A stretch of 64,000 nucleotides of DNA from Phytophthora quininea (GCA_011947345.1 JAAVTG010000574.1:48224-112223), one strand, 5' to 3'; counted from the first letter of the stretch, positions 1 to 11,660 are shown. Translations and numbers: made by a program. Notes: generated by a model not told the origin, from the letters alone.

Positions 1-2816
1 AGACGATAATTTGTGCTGCGTTCCCATAGCTGTCATAGTTGCTTGCCAAAACTTAGACGTAAACTTGGTGTCTCTATCGGACACAATGGTCTTGGGCATG
101 CCATGGTCCTTGACGTAATTCTTCATGAACACGTTTGCGATTTCCGTAGAATCTTCTGTTGTCTTAGTTGCAATGAACTTGGCTCGCTTGGTCAAACGAT
201 CAACAATGACCATAATCGAGTTGTATCCTTCTTTAGTCGATGGAAGAGACACGATGAAATCCATGGATATATCAGTCCATCTGCCTCTTGGAACATCCAA
301 CGATTGGAGTAGTCCTGGTGGCTTTGTTTGCCTAGCCTTGTTGCGCTGACACATCTCACACGTGTTGACATAGCGCTGGATATACTTGGACACTCTTGGC
401 CAATAGTACTTTTCGCGAACAGCCAAATAGGTCTTATAATACCCAGGATGACCAGCTGACACTGAGTCATGGTTTTCACAGATAACGCGATTCTTGAGAT
501 CTTCGTCGTCTGGAATGTATAAACGTGGAGTCTCATCTTCGCCTGTCTGATAGTATAAGACGCCGTCGTTGATTGAATAACATGGCATCGAGACACCTTC
601 ATTCAGACGTTTGATAATCCATAGCAGTTCCTTCTTCCTTGAGTACATCTGCTTAGCTGATTGAGCGACAGTCACCTTTGAGGCAACCATCGTCGCCACA
701 ATTTCGCGGTTTTGAGCAGACTCAAGAAGTTCTTTTAGGCTGACTTGAGCGGCCTTGTGCTCGAAGTCTGGCTTTCTTGATAGCGCATCTGCTACAGTAT
801 TGGTTTCTCCAGGAATCCACTTGAATAGTGGCTGGAACTCAGCAAGTTCATTGAACCAACGGGCAATCCTTCGGTTAGTCGTCTTCTGTGTCAGAATCAT
901 CTCAATACTCTTGTGGTCGGTTTCGACAGTAAACGGCTTGTCCAATAGATAGACGCGCCATGTCTTCAGAGCATGCATAATTGCGAGCAGCTCTTGTTCG
1001 CGAACTGGGTAATTCAGCTCAGCGGGTTTCATCTTTCGACCAGTAAAAGCAATTGGATGTTCCAACCCTCCCTCGTTTTGAAACAAGACTCCCCGATCGC
1101 GAAGTTCGAGGCGTCCATCCTGATGCCAAAAGGCTTTGAAAAATCAGAAAGTTTGAGGACAGGTGGAGACGATAAGCGACGCTTGAGTTCTTCAAAGCAT
1201 CGCAATTGGTCTTCAGTGAGCTGGATTGGCTCACGAGACCGTTTGCCCTTGATACTTTCATGCAAAGGACCTGCAAATTGAGCAAAATCCTTGCAGAATC
1301 TGGAGACGTACACAGTTGTCCCCAAGAACCTTTCCATTTGCTTCTTTGTCTTTGGAATAGGCCAATCGGCAATGATCTTGACCTTATCTGGGTCCATACG
1401 GACACCGTTGCGCCCAACAAAGTCGCCCAGGCATGGAATTTCATCCAGGCAAAACTGGCATTTGGACAACTTGATGTAGAGCTTCTGCTCTTCACAGCGC
1501 TTGAGCACTCGATCCAAAGCCTCGAGGTGCTCAGAGACATCTTCACTTTTAGTGAACACATAGATGTCGTCGAAATAGATTCGCATCACGTCACGTAAAT
1601 CCCGGAAAACCTTCTGTAAAAGGCGATTAAACGTTCCTGGACTACCACTGAGTCCCATGGGAGTGACGAGGTATTCAAAAAGACCGCCTGGAGTCGAAAA
1701 CGCTGTAAAGGGTATATCGGATTCCCTTAGCTTGACTTGGTAATATCCCCAGAGTAGATCCATGCACGAATACCAAAAGCTGCCTGCCATCGCGTCAAAG
1801 GTATCTTCCTTCCGCGGCATTGGGATTGCTGGCAAGATTGTCGCTAGATTCAGCTGACGAAAGTCGTGCACGATACGCCATCCAACTGGCTTCTTCACAC
1901 AGAACGTTGGTGCACTAAAAGCTGACGTACTTGGTCGTATAATGCCTGCCTGGACCATTTCTTTGGTCCAGTCTTGTATAATCTGGCGTTGCTCAGGACT
2001 TTGGCGCCACTGCTTCACCGAAACTGGATAAGTTCCAGGTTTCAGCAGGATCTCATGCTCGATACCTTCACGTACCGGTGGCGTCTCATTAGGGAGTTCC
2101 GTACGGAAAACTGTGTCCTCATACTTGCGCAATACTGGATACGCAGGATTGTCCTTGAGAGCCTCCCAACCTTGACTCTTGAAGCGTTCCGCCTTCTCGG
2201 AGTCATGGGGATTGATCATGAATACAGCTTCAATGTCCTTGTCCTTTCGAAGCATTCGAAGAAACTGGTTCGACGAAATGATCTTCGTAGAGCCGTGTTG
2301 TTCTTGGTGACCGTGATGGCGATAGAAGTTGAAAATCTCGCGACTTTTATCCAAGCGAGAATAGCGTCTTCGAGCTACTCGTCTTGCTGGACGTTTGGTC
2401 GGGCTGAACAGTTTGACTTGAATCGGACTGGCTGTTGTATTGTTGCGAGGTTTGATTTGCAACGTTTCCCAGTTAATATCTGGGTTCTGCTCACGGAGCC
2501 ACACCATACCTAGTACGACGTCTTTCTTCTCCGGAACAGGCATAACTTGGAAGGTTTTCAACGAAACTGGAAAGCCAGGAATGGCTAAGTTCATGTCAAC
2601 AGTGCAACGGCGACGATGGACGATTTGATCATATCCTAAGTCGACTTGCATAAGTTCGTGCTCTGTGACTTCCAGTTCGAGTTTCTTGACCAATTCTTCG
2701 GTCACGCCGTTAAGGCTACTTCCATTGTCAATGAAGATAGAGACTTCTTCCTTCTGATCTTCATTTTTGTACGCTTGAGCTTCGACTTCGAGAATTGCAT
2801 ACACCGATCCGCTCAT
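1..2816 (-). pseudogene. pol: gypsy pol: protease, RT, RNase H, integrase (frameshifted, truncated)
   Basis: The first 595 codons (2816-1029) carry a retropepsin-like site at about residue 30, written DNGSS instead of the usual D-T/S-G, then a reverse transcriptase with the YFDD catalytic box, then the start of RNase H. The frame breaks in a run of four C at 1091-1094 (G on the coding strand), next to the RNase H motif MDASNFAIG. Translation resumes one frame over through the rest of RNase H, a chromodomain-less integrase with an H-H-C-C zinc region (about 480-330), the catalytic stretch WTDISMDFIVSLP (about 275-235) and SDRDTKF (about 95-70). The integrase continues past base 1. Reverse transcription and integration are the expected roles. 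The single frame break may be a sequencing artefact; otherwise the gene looks young. Confidence 0.85.
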
Positions 2817-3853
2817 AAAGCGATTAGCCTCTTTACTTTTAGGTTTCTTGCACTGCGGCGAGATATGTCCCTTCTCCCCACAATTGTTGCACGTAGCTGT
2901 CTTCGTCCAGTCGTCCTTCTTGCCCTTCTTCTCAGATCGTTTCGCTGATTGTTGCTTCTGCTTGGGTGGACGAGAACTTGATGCATCCTTTCCTGTAGGT
3001 TGCTTGGACGGAGCTCGAGGTGGTTTCCCGAGTAATGTGCAAACTCGAAGTTAGAGGCAATTTCAATAGCCTCTTGTAGCGTACCAGGACTTTCTTCCTT
3101 GATCTTCTTCGCTGTTTCTTCGCGTAGTCCGTTCTGGAAAAAGAAACGCTTTTCCAGTTCACTGATATCCAACTCGGTCTGAGACAACAAGTCTTGGAAT
3201 TTGGAGACATACTCATGAATTGTCTCCTTTCGCTTCAAGTGAAACATACGCTCGCGAAGGTCATATTCAAAGTCCTTAGGTCTGAAGCGCGTACGCAACT
3301 GGCTCTTGAACAGTGACCACGTCTTGTGAACATTCACACGCTCACAGTCCGCTATAAAGGCGCGATACCAATTCAACACGGATTTGCCCAGGTTGCTGGA
3401 TATTAGCGTCACAAAATCTGACGACTCTGCTTCCATTAACTGGCGTTTGTTGGCGTAGTACTGTTCCGTGGCAAAGATCCACAACTCAATGTCTTCGCCA
3501 TATTTTCCCTCATAAACAGGAGGGTCCTTCTTCTTGTGATCACCCATGGACGCGACGAGATACTCGAAGCGTTCATTAGCTTGCTGCATCTGTGCTTGCA
3601 TTTGGCCTTGATACTGTTGCTGCTGTTGCGTTATATACACTAACAACTGCTGCATGGACATCGTGTCCGGCCCCGAAGGACCTTGGGCAGCGGCAGCGTC
3701 TGCAGTAGCTGAATTGGCCTGATTATTGCGTGTACTTGAACGTGTAGCCGGATGGGTAGCCTCTGAATCACTCGCAGCATTTACTCTGCTCTGCCAGCGA
3801 GGACGAGGGTTCGGTGATGGGTGCTCAGCTCCACGACTACGTCTAGTGGCCAT
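2817..3853 (-). pseudogene. gag: gypsy gag with CCHC zinc knuckle (one frameshift)
   Basis: Structural capsid protein of the gypsy element. The chosen start is the ATG at 3853 (MATRRSRG), with a second in-frame ATG at 3874. A low-complexity N-terminus leads to a retrotransposon gag domain (around ELWIFATEQYYA, with the conserved W of NWYRAF further on). The gag frame breaks in a run of three C at 3027-3029. In the following frame a CCHC knuckle is visible, CNNCGEKGHISPQC near 2891-2850, and that frame passes without a stop into the protease. So gag and pol were probably one continuous polyprotein. Confidence 0.8.
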
Positions 3854-3978
3854 GATAGCTGGACTTCTCAGCACTCCTTATAATTTTCTACCGAAAACCC
3901 TAAATTGGAGGTAATTAAGAAAAAGGACTAAGTCAATTCTTCTTTACGACTCTACGCTTCTTGGACTTTTTGACTGCT

Positions 3979-4293
3979 TCAGAGCTTCTTTTCCTTGGCT
4001 TCCTTGGCTTTCTTGTACAGTGCGATGGAGTGATCAAAAGTCCCTTCCAGAATTGACTGGGTCTGCTGGACACGATGTTTTAGCAGTTCCGAAGTGTCGT
4101 GTAATACGTTTCGGGCAGCTGCGTCCTTACAATCCGGGATTTGGTTCCGGACAAGTTGGACTAGCTTAAGCTGCTTCACCGTAGTCAACCACAAGTCTGT
4201 TCGGAGCTTATCAAGTTGCTCGTGACTATCGGTCAGTAACTCGGTGGTCTTTGTGAACGGCGTGTCAGGCTCGCGAGTCTTTCGCTTACCCAT
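3979..4293 (-). CDS. small extra ORF upstream of gypsy gag (ORF0)
   Basis: A 104-codon ORF starting MGKRKTREPD, between the 5' LTR and gag and in the same direction. The longer upstream ATG at 4347 is possible, but 4293 has the better start surroundings. The product is basic at both ends (ends KKAKEAKEKKL), predicted largely helical, with heptad-like leucines (LDKLRTDLW, LKLVQLVRNQ). I recognise no domain. It lies within the expected genomic RNA and is open end to end, unlike gag and pol. It could be a spliced or reinitiated N-terminal extension of Gag, or simply non-coding leader. Confidence 0.45.
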   Translation of the reverse strand: MGKRKTREPDTPFTKTTELLTDSHEQLDKLRTDLWLTTVKQLKLVQLVRNQIPDCKDAAARNVLHDTSELLKHRVQQTQSILEGTFDHSIALYKKAKEAKEKKL

Positions 4294-4349
4294 GCAAGGG
4301 AGCAGACTGAAACAGATGCAGTAGCAACGGATGTAGATCAAGCACAACC

Positions 4350-4990
4350 AAGTGGGTATCTAAATGGAATTTACACTCCGTGGGTTCCTGCGGTGGGTCT
4401 AGCCGAAGCGTTAAGCCCGTTTACCGTCCGACAGAAAGGAGTTCCAAATGTGTCAACCACACTAGCGTGCAACCACACCAACTAGCCACCGAACGTTAAA
4501 GTTCGTGCTAAAGCCAATACCCTTTGTGATCTAGCGATCCCCACTACGTGGCTCACGCAAACAACCACAGGATGACTCGCTTCCCACTATGTGGCCACGA
4601 GCACCCCGACTTGAGCTCTTGTACTTGAACCGAAGCTTGACGCGACAAGTGCTACTATGTAACAACTAGCGCGGGCGAGGAGCGTTGAGCGAGACGGCGG
4701 TGTTGCTGCGGGCGGAGCTGTAGTCGGAGGGAGGAGGAGCCTTGGCACTTGGAGAGTAAATTGAGAAGTGAGATTGATCTGGCGGGTTTATCTTGCTAGC
4801 GCGCGTTGGGGAAACGCAAAGGGAAATCCAGTTCCCATCCTAAAGCCTATCAATTCTCTAAGTCCATATGAATCCTAATTCTACCAATGAACAGCTCCTA
4901 ACTGGAAACGTAGCTCGAATCTTGAATCTTCTTGATGCGTCCCATAATCAAGAATCCATCAATAACTGGATTCTTTCAAATCCGTAGAAT
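4350..4990 (-). repeat. 5' LTR of the gypsy element (limits approximate)
   Basis: Sequence between the ORF0 start and the P450 relic, containing a perfect INR+FPR core promoter pair directed into the element. No second copy is available for comparison, and neither a primer binding site nor TG/CA ends could be fixed. The outer end may coincide with the foldback at 4938-5023. Confidence 0.45.
4755..4771 (-). promoter_or_regulatory. oomycete INR + FPR core promoter in gypsy LTR
   Basis: On the minus strand the sequence reads CTCACTTC followed directly by CAATTTACT. The first matches the oomycete initiator YTCANTYY at every position; the second matches the flanking promoter region CAWTTTNYY at every position. 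Order and spacing are those described for Phytophthora core promoters. It would start transcription toward ORF0, gag and pol, which marks the R region of the LTR. Confidence 0.65.
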
Positions 4991-5023
4991 TTAAGAGCCA
5001 ATCAGAGTAAAGATTATGGGACG
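4938..5023. repeat. short foldback: 12-bp inverted repeat with inner 9-bp hairpin
   Basis: CGTCCCATAATC at 4938-4949 is matched in reverse complement at 5012-5023. Inside, AAGAATCCA at 4950-4958 pairs with TGGATTCTT at 4967-4975. It lies at the junction between the gypsy LTR and the P450 relic. It could be the LTR end, a tiny foldback element or chance. Confidence 0.35.
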
Positions 5024-5039
5024 TTCTTGAGACACCTAG

Positions 5040-6058
5040 AAGGTGTAATCTTGAACTTGAAGCCCTCGACCAATAGGAACGCTTTATGTATGTATGTTTA
5101 CTACCATAAAGATAGCCAGTTATCCAGCATAATCTGGATAGTCTCAAAACGTATTGACGGGGTTGTCGTCTGCAACATGTTGTCGCTGACGGCAATTCCG
5201 TCACATTCTCCGTATCGGAATCGATCCACCGCTCGGGTTTGAACGCTTCAGCATCAGGTCCCCAGACTTGCGGCATCCTCACCATCGGACAACGTTGTGT
5301 TGCGAGCCGCGTGTTTGGGGTTGACTAGTACTGACTCCTTAGTTATTAATACGCAACGTCATGATGTGGTGGCTGCTAATCGCAAAGAGATTGCAGAGTT
5401 GGCCACTGCTCGTGTACTTGGAAGCTGTTGGTTGACGAAGAACCATGTGAGCGCCTGGGCGGTGGTATCTTGTTGCAGACGTTGTCGATGAAGAGCGACA
5501 CAATGTGCTTGACCTTTAAGCGTCATTTCCCTTTGAACGGTGCTCGAGAGCAATCTCACTGATGCTCAGCACAATGTTGCTGATCACTTGAATATCACGT
5601 TGAATCTGGCGTTCCACTCATATCTCAAGCCACCGCTGTGTCCTCCAGAACCAACCTGAACGAAAGAAGCGGAGTACAAGGCCTCGTTGCGCCCTGTCGA
5701 ACGTCGTTTGAAACAGATGCTCTTACTCTCCATCGAGGCCTCCCATGTGGACACCGAAGCCGATCTCGCTATGCAACTGTTGCTACGTGTGGGCTTCGAC
5801 TTTGCGGCGAGAAGTCGAATGCCGTCCCTGCAACCATCCGGAGTCTGGTTTATTCTTGTTCCGCCATTTCATGTGGTCGGCGAACCTCATTGCATTAGTC
5901 TAAATATTTCTCGCATCAAGAAACCCGTCTGCCGCTTTCTGCACTCGCCTTGTGCGCTTCACACGGTAAACTGTACGGCCTTTGGGAAAGTTGTCGAACT
6001 GGGTCTTGAGCTCGTCTTCAAATGCCTTTGGTGTGAACAGCAAGGTATTTTTCCGCAT
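5040..6058 (-). pseudogene. decayed cytochrome P450 gene
   Basis: Minus-strand pieces in changing frames line up in P450 order. They start with an N-terminal stretch (LLFTPKAFEDELKTQFDNFP then KGRTVYRVK, 6058-5910), then EIGFGVHMGGLDGE with HLFQTTFDRAQRGLVLRFF (about 5770-5680). Next come the I-helix QDTTAQALTWFF (about 5470-5430), NPKHAARNTTLSDG (about 5325-5290) and the signature WGPDAEAFKPERW (about 5262-5224). A tail resembling LLVEGFKFKITP follows near 5080-5045. The heme-binding FxxGxRxCxG loop is not visible. Stops and frame changes are frequent and are not homopolymer losses, so this is a true pseudogene. Intact P450s of this type are membrane-bound fatty-acid or xenobiotic hydroxylases. 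Its 3' end stops where the gypsy LTR begins. Confidence 0.7.
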
Positions 6059-9000
6059 CGCTAGAGCTTGGAAAAGAATCGGCTAGGACTGTAGATATAC
6101 AGTATATCTCCTCGAATATGTGGCTGTAATAGTGTATGTCTACGCTCTCCATGTTGTTCACAGATCTCCCCATTCCAACATGCTCACAAAGACAGCTTGG
6201 AATTGCCGTGCGTACTTTTGAAATAGAATCGAGGTTCCGAGTAATGTCCTTCACCGAATTTCGTTGTCCAGCGGCCTGTCACCGTCTTCTTTCCGTCTTG
6301 GCGCCGTACTTCCGTAGAGAAAGCTCGTTTTGGTTTACGGCCCACAATGCTAAGAGTTCTTGTCATGTAGCTAGAGCGGTACGAGCAATTGGGAATAGAA
6401 TAGTAGTGTACGCTTCACTGAAAGAGCGCTTACACCCCCCTCCCCCGCCCGCTTCCTGTATGAGGGCAATGAGCTGGATTTCGACTACAGCTTAAAGGGA
6501 ATGTTGGACCTCTGTGAAGTCATCATCGCGGAGCATCCTTGTGTTGCATTCCAAGTTCTGGATATGATGTTCGTCGTACGAAGCCCAACCCGTTGCAACG
6601 TTGTTGATAGGATCATGCCGTGAACCAGCGTTTTCCGTTTAAACCGAAAATGGAATTACGTGGTTGTGGCATAGCGATTTGCCTGGGAAGCGGTGGCTAG
6701 TCGTCAGGCATCGCGCTGCGGGCTGCGTGGCGAGGATTCGTTAGTAGTCGTTTTCAACGGAGTCGTCCTTGATTGGCTGTTTTTTTAAGTCAAGCCAGGT
6801 CTCAATTGTAATGGGATTACTTCTGTTAATTGGCCATTCCCCAGAATCTTCGATTTCACGTCGACGCCATCATTGACAATAAATAAAGACCTAGGGGACC
6901 CTTCCCAAGTATCAGCGACTGTTGGACCGAAACCTCGACGACAGGAAGGCTCGGTAGCAACGGCCCGACCTTCCGAAACCTCGGTGACTCTTTGGGGGCC
7001 TCGGCGGTGGGTTCAACGAGGTCGCAGTTAGGAAACGGATCATATTTCACTGCATGTTTGTATGGAAAGTAGGAAAGATAGGATTTACATAAGCCCGAAT
7101 CGGAACTACATATACAGAACAGAACCCCCCCGTCAAGCACACAAGGGCCAAGTCCAGCAGCGAAATCGTATTCGGTGCGTTGCGTCTGGATCCACCCGTT
7201 TGAGTGGGTTATGTCTGACGGAGGGCACGTTTATCGGCGAGGACAGTGCTCGTCTTTCGACCAAGCAAAGAGTTTGTGGCAAAGTTGAGTGCGTATGTAG
7301 TAACGATTGAATTGCCACGCTTGTATTCGGGGTCGAGTGTCCCCCTTTTTTCTTTAAAGGTCACCGCAGGCCGAGACCTCGGTGGACTCGCAGTCGGCCT
7401 AAATTGGCTTTGGACCTGTCTACTGTTGGGCCAGCGAGGTTTAGCGCTAGCGAGCTCGCGCTAGTGGAGTCTATTTACTTGAGAAATCTGCGTGGACGGA
7501 TCGCAAGACCAGTCCGTCCCGGTGCTAGAGCTGAATCTGGGTCTTCAGATTTGAGCCCCAACTCTCGTTGACCTTCCTGGTTGACGTTTTGTTGTAGGTG
7601 GCGTATATCCGTACTACCAACCTGTTCTCACGTGGATTTCTAGACGATAACTGGTCTTGACGTTTTGAAAACTATGCTGAGCCGGTCTGGTGACTGTTTG
7701 CGCACATGCGGACCCGTTTGCTGCGTTGTCAGCCCTGATTATTCACTGCGAATGATCTGGTTCCTGTTTTCAGATTTCTTGGGGGTCCTATTGTTCTGAG
7801 TTTTGTAGAACCCTCCCGTTGGGTACTACGATCTTCACAAAGTCGTGAATTCAACCCTAAGAGCTTGTTGTGTAAGTGAGCTCACGTCAATTGCCCTAGT
7901 CCTGACTAGACAACTAGCAACGAAGCTCCGCGACAAGCGCTACGAGAACGATTCAAATCTGGCTAATGTTAAGTGGCAAGTGCTGTACCCTGATACATGG
8001 ACTAACCTCAACGGGGAATCTGTCGTGAACCGCATACTGCATTGTGATGACAGCACCTACGTCTGCTAGTCCATGTACAACGGACCATAGTCGCATTGTA
8101 GAACGAGAGGTTTTGAGGGGACGGATATCAAGGGCCTGATGAAGAAGATTGCTTTCGTCAATATTTTGGGCCAGGGTAGCGGACAATAGACGAGCAACAA
8201 AAGCGTATGGTAATCCTTCCAGAAGGATCTCTTCAAGGTGTTTTTTCCCACAGATGTGTCTCGCTCTTGATCCGTCTAACTGTCAGGTATATTATGAAGC
8301 ATTTTAATTGGTTCGGGCAACTTGATAGTGCACTTTATCAAAACGAGGCAGCCTCTTTTGGCACAAACTGGCCTGAAGGGAACATGTAAGCAAAATATAG
8401 CGCTTGTACTGCCTGTTGACAACGTCGCGCTGTAGATGATGAGCTCTGAAATTAAGAAAGTATTGCACTTTATATATTTTCCTATACTGGAAAAAATTAG
8501 CTTCGCAGTCCCAGCACCTGCAATAGGTTGCAGAAGAGCCTATCGCGAAATAGGTAGCATCACCTCCGGGCAACATTGATCTCTTCTGAGTGACATCTAT
8601 ATTTCACATTTATCGTTCGTGCGACATTCACGTCCTTCAATTAGCAAATAGATTGTTTCACGGTTAGCTGAGGTGGATGGCACATGCAACATCGCAGTAA
8701 TTGATCAAGGTGGCCGAGTATTATGTTTTTGTAATTAGATTGAGGGTGAAATGATATATATCACTTATGATCAAAATCAACTTTAACTGATGTATCGTAT
8801 GTTGCAAAATGGAATCTCCGCTGGGATCCCGTCCTCAGCTCTGAAAGTAAATTCTGGGTACGTGCTCTGGGTTGAACGCTGTTTCGCGTCGATCTGAGAT
8901 TCGGAAAATATCCTGCAGACCGACATTAATTCTTGCGACTTGCTCAAAACGAACCGCGGAATGCAAACCTAAACGGCGCCGCGGTCATGACACGGTAATG

Positions 9001-9529
9001 TCGTTAGAAGATGGATGTCACCTCTGCAAACGCTATCTAAGTTCCAGAAGGTTTTCTAGCGCGACTCGACACCAGCATCAGATGTCTACCATATGGTCCT
9101 AGAGACTAGATCTTAGGCCTAATACAAAGCCATTCCGATGCCAATCGAGACATACAATCATCGTTGGACAAGGTTTTACAACCACCTGCACCGTGCTCTC
9201 GATGTACTCGCAGCATTGTGTTTGAGCGATCGAGACAGAGATTCGACACAGCGTTTTCTTAGACGTTACAGATTTCCCCGCCTGAACCTCGCCTGTGGCC
9301 GCCTATATTCCTCACACACATTGTGCAAATCACGAGAAATCTATCTGCGCAAAGACAGACCGTGTACTTAGTTAAATTAACGTTGGAGGGAAAGTGTCTT
9401 CTGCGGAAATCGTGCATGCGCGCACTAGTTGCTAGATGGAAGCAGGAAACGAAAGGCTGAGAATCAGCATTATGTCTTGGAGTGAGGTTGTCCGCTCATG
9501 GTAGCATCGCTCATTCCAACATTTTCACC
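6059..9529. other. no recognised gene
   Basis: Six frames give only short open stretches without recognisable motifs. Around 6430 there is a C-rich patch and around 8740-8800 an AT-rich patch. A short run reading LDFDYSLKGMLDLCEVIIAE (plus strand, near 6470-6530) looks protein-like but could not be placed. Probably old decayed intergenic DNA. Confidence 0.5.
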
Positions 9530-10754
9530 ATGACTTTCCGCCCCAAGACCAAGAACCAGCGCGCCAGGGTGCATGTGCGCCTTATGTTTGGCGAAAAGCT
9601 CGAGATCTGCCAAGTTGCTGGCACCTGACAGCGGAAAAGCCTCGCAGAGCTGGCGTTGTGGGCGACTCACGCTTTCGATCTACCGCGCCCTCCGTCGGAG
9701 TGGACCCTCCGCACGATTCTTTGGAACGAAGCTTCCTCCGAGCCCTGCCTACAGACATGCACACCCGCATGAAAGTCCCTGATTCCGTCGTGGATTTGTT
9801 TGATCGCGCTCTTGTTGCGGAGTTCGACAAAATGGCAGTAAGCGTCAATTCTTTGAAGAACTACGGTCTAATATATCACGCCAAGCTCTTTGCTGAGGAG
9901 CATTTTCCGGACCTACCATTGGACAAGCGCCCCGGTTTCTCGAAGGGTTGGATCTATCGCTTTAGACAGCGCCATGGTATACGAAGTCTTCGTAAGCATG
10001 GCGAGGCGAGGTCGGTTAGTGCCGCCGCCGCTGCTGAAGGGCGCGCCGAAATGCGCAAGCTCACTTACTTGTACGCGCTCAAGGACATCTATAATATGGA
10101 TGAGACCAGATTTTTCTAGCACGCCAAGTCGCTAAGAACGCTGTCCAGATTGAGCAAAGTAGCTAGTTTTAAAGCCGATAAGACTCGCATAACAATGGCT
10201 GTTGCTACCAACGCGGACGGTAGCGACAAGCTGAAGTTGTTGTTCATCGGTAAAGCCAATGAGCCGCGTGCGTTCAAAGGGCGCGACATTCGGGCCGAGC
10301 TTGGTGTCGATTACACGAACAGCAAAAAGCGTGGATAAATAGCTTCATCTTCATTGACTGGCTGCTCCAGCTCAACCACAGCATGCAGCAGGAAAACCGC
10401 CGCATCCTCCTGCTAGTAGACAACGTCAGCTCGCATGTACGGCCACAAGTGCATCTTACCCACGTACGCCTCGATTTCTTGCCCAAGAACACGACAAGCG
10501 TTTTGCAGCCACTCGACCTAGGCATCATCGCTTGTATCAAGAGGAGGTTCTGCCGCATCAAGATGGAGGACAGCATCGACCGCTACATCGCGGGCTTACC
10601 GCAAGAGAAAATTTCTATCACTGCTGCTATGGATTGGGCAGCAGCCGCCTGGAAAGAGGTTACACAGGAGATTATTAGGAAATGCTGGGAGCACTCGGTT
10701 GTCATCCCGCGCTCGACTTCGTCAATGTCGATACGACGAATTCTGAGCTACTAG
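9530..10754 (+). pseudogene. pogo/Tigger-like DDE transposase, inactive
   Basis: The N-terminus (ATG 9530) has a CENP-B-like helix-turn-helix around FGEKLEICQ and LAELALWA, followed by a frame change and a Tc5-type HTH (9748-10000, SVNSLKNYGLIYHAKLFAEE, then GFSKGWIYRFRQRHGI). The DDE_1 catalytic core follows with all three acidic positions: NMDET (about 10095), LLLVDNVSSH (about 10415) and LQPLDLGII (about 10505). It carries an early TGA near 9620, a TAG at 10117-10119 right after NMDETRFF, and a frame change in the A5 run at 10324-10328. The first two are substitutions, so the copy is dead. Such enzymes cut and paste the element at TA sites; I found no terminal inverted repeats. Confidence 0.75.
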
Positions 10755-11344
10755 TTGGATTAAGACAGTACTTTTGCTTTCAGCTCAATTCTTGTAACCT
10801 CACACTTTCTGTTGGTCCCACCTTCGAGGTTCAGGCGGGGAAATCTGTATTTAAGGGGCGAAACCAAGAAATGTCTATGGGTCGACATACGGATGTCATC
10901 ACTGGTTGATCTTTGACGAGATACACGTTAAGCAACCTGGCATGCTCCAGCCAATCGTCCATCCAGGGCACTGAAAACGTATTCCAGATTAGAAGAAACT
11001 CTCATCATCACTTCTGCTAGCAAAGTGATAGTCTAGAAATTCAACTGAAAGCTGGGAATTCCACCAACCAGCGCTGTCTCAATAATTTTACACTCTGTGA
11101 GCTGACTGAGATCTTCTTATCACTCCAAAGTTTTTCACCTTTGGAATCGGTGAGAAACATGCCAGTGGGCAGCTCTTCATCGTTACCACCGCAGCGTATT
11201 TTTAGTATGGACCGTTTGAACGGTCAAACGTTTAAGCAAATGCCTTTTTGATCGGCGCTGTAAATCTTGCAGACGTCTGGCTCACGCCTCATTTGCTGCA
11301 TCTTCTGCCGGAACTGTCGTGCTTCTTTCTCCTTGGCAGAAGAA
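10755..11344. other. no recognised gene
   Basis: The 3' flank of the pogo-like relic plus unplaced sequence. Short ORFs only, with no motif I can name. Confidence 0.45.
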
Positions 11345-11660
11345 TTAGTTTTTACCTTGGCGTGTATTTGTCCGCAAAGAGAGTCCATAGTCCATGACGC
11401 GGAAGAAACCACTGCTGTCGAGCCCCATTTTCCTAAAAATAATAAATTGTTTTGGAGGAACACCATCTTCTACAGCAATATCGTGCGCTTGCAACTGCGT
11501 TATCAATCGCGACACAGGGACACCATCTTTTAGCAGAGAATTTACCCACTCCACCCGCCTCTCTTCACCTGTCGTCGGCAGTTCTTGCAGCCCCGGGTTT
11601 CCTGACCAACCTCAAGCTGGCGATGGTCGAGAAAGCAGTCGTGGCTTCAACGTGAGCTTG
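11345..11660 (-). pseudogene. possible RxLR-EER-like effector relic
   Basis: One minus-strand frame runs from about 11660 to a stop at 11345 and reads ...SLRLVRKPGLQELPTTGEER followed by RVEWVNSLLKDGVPVSRLI. An RLVR tetrad (RxVR rather than RxLR) lies 14 residues before GEERR, the spacing expected for an RxLR-dEER leader. The following W..LL+DG.....L..L helix is compatible with a WY-type domain. No signal peptide is visible upstream, where the sequence becomes noncoding, and the C-terminal part shifts frame near 11400. The match could be chance; no relation to the A-F family downstream is evident. Confidence 0.3.

Larger units (their letters stand above)
1..4990 (-). mobile_element. Ty3/gypsy LTR retrotransposon, 3' part outside window
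   Basis: Read on the minus strand, the element runs from a promoter-bearing 5' LTR (about 4990-4350) through a small extra ORF, gag (zinc knuckle), protease, reverse transcriptase and RNase H into integrase, which is cut by the left edge of the window. The order PR-RT-RH-IN is that of Ty3/gypsy. The 3' LTR is not in the window, so exact LTR limits, target duplication and age cannot be read. The right-hand limit is inferred from where cytochrome P450-like coding sequence begins, near 5040. Confidence 0.85.

Noticed and set aside
1019..1561. 180-codon minus-strand ORF overlapping gypsy pol
   Set aside because: Shadow frame of the RT/RNase H region; its composition lacks any family motif.
4434..4452. 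Candidate gypsy primer binding site (TGGAACTCC on minus strand)
   Set aside because: Not a match to a common tRNA 3' end, and the LTR end cannot be fixed without the second LTR.
6874..7135. Possible solo LTR (TGAC...GTCA)
   Set aside because: No flanking target duplication and no second copy; ends could be chance.
11345..11660. Assignment of the minus-strand RLVR/EER frame to the A-F effector family
   Set aside because: No sequence similarity to the shared body of A-F; kept only as a separate low-confidence relic.
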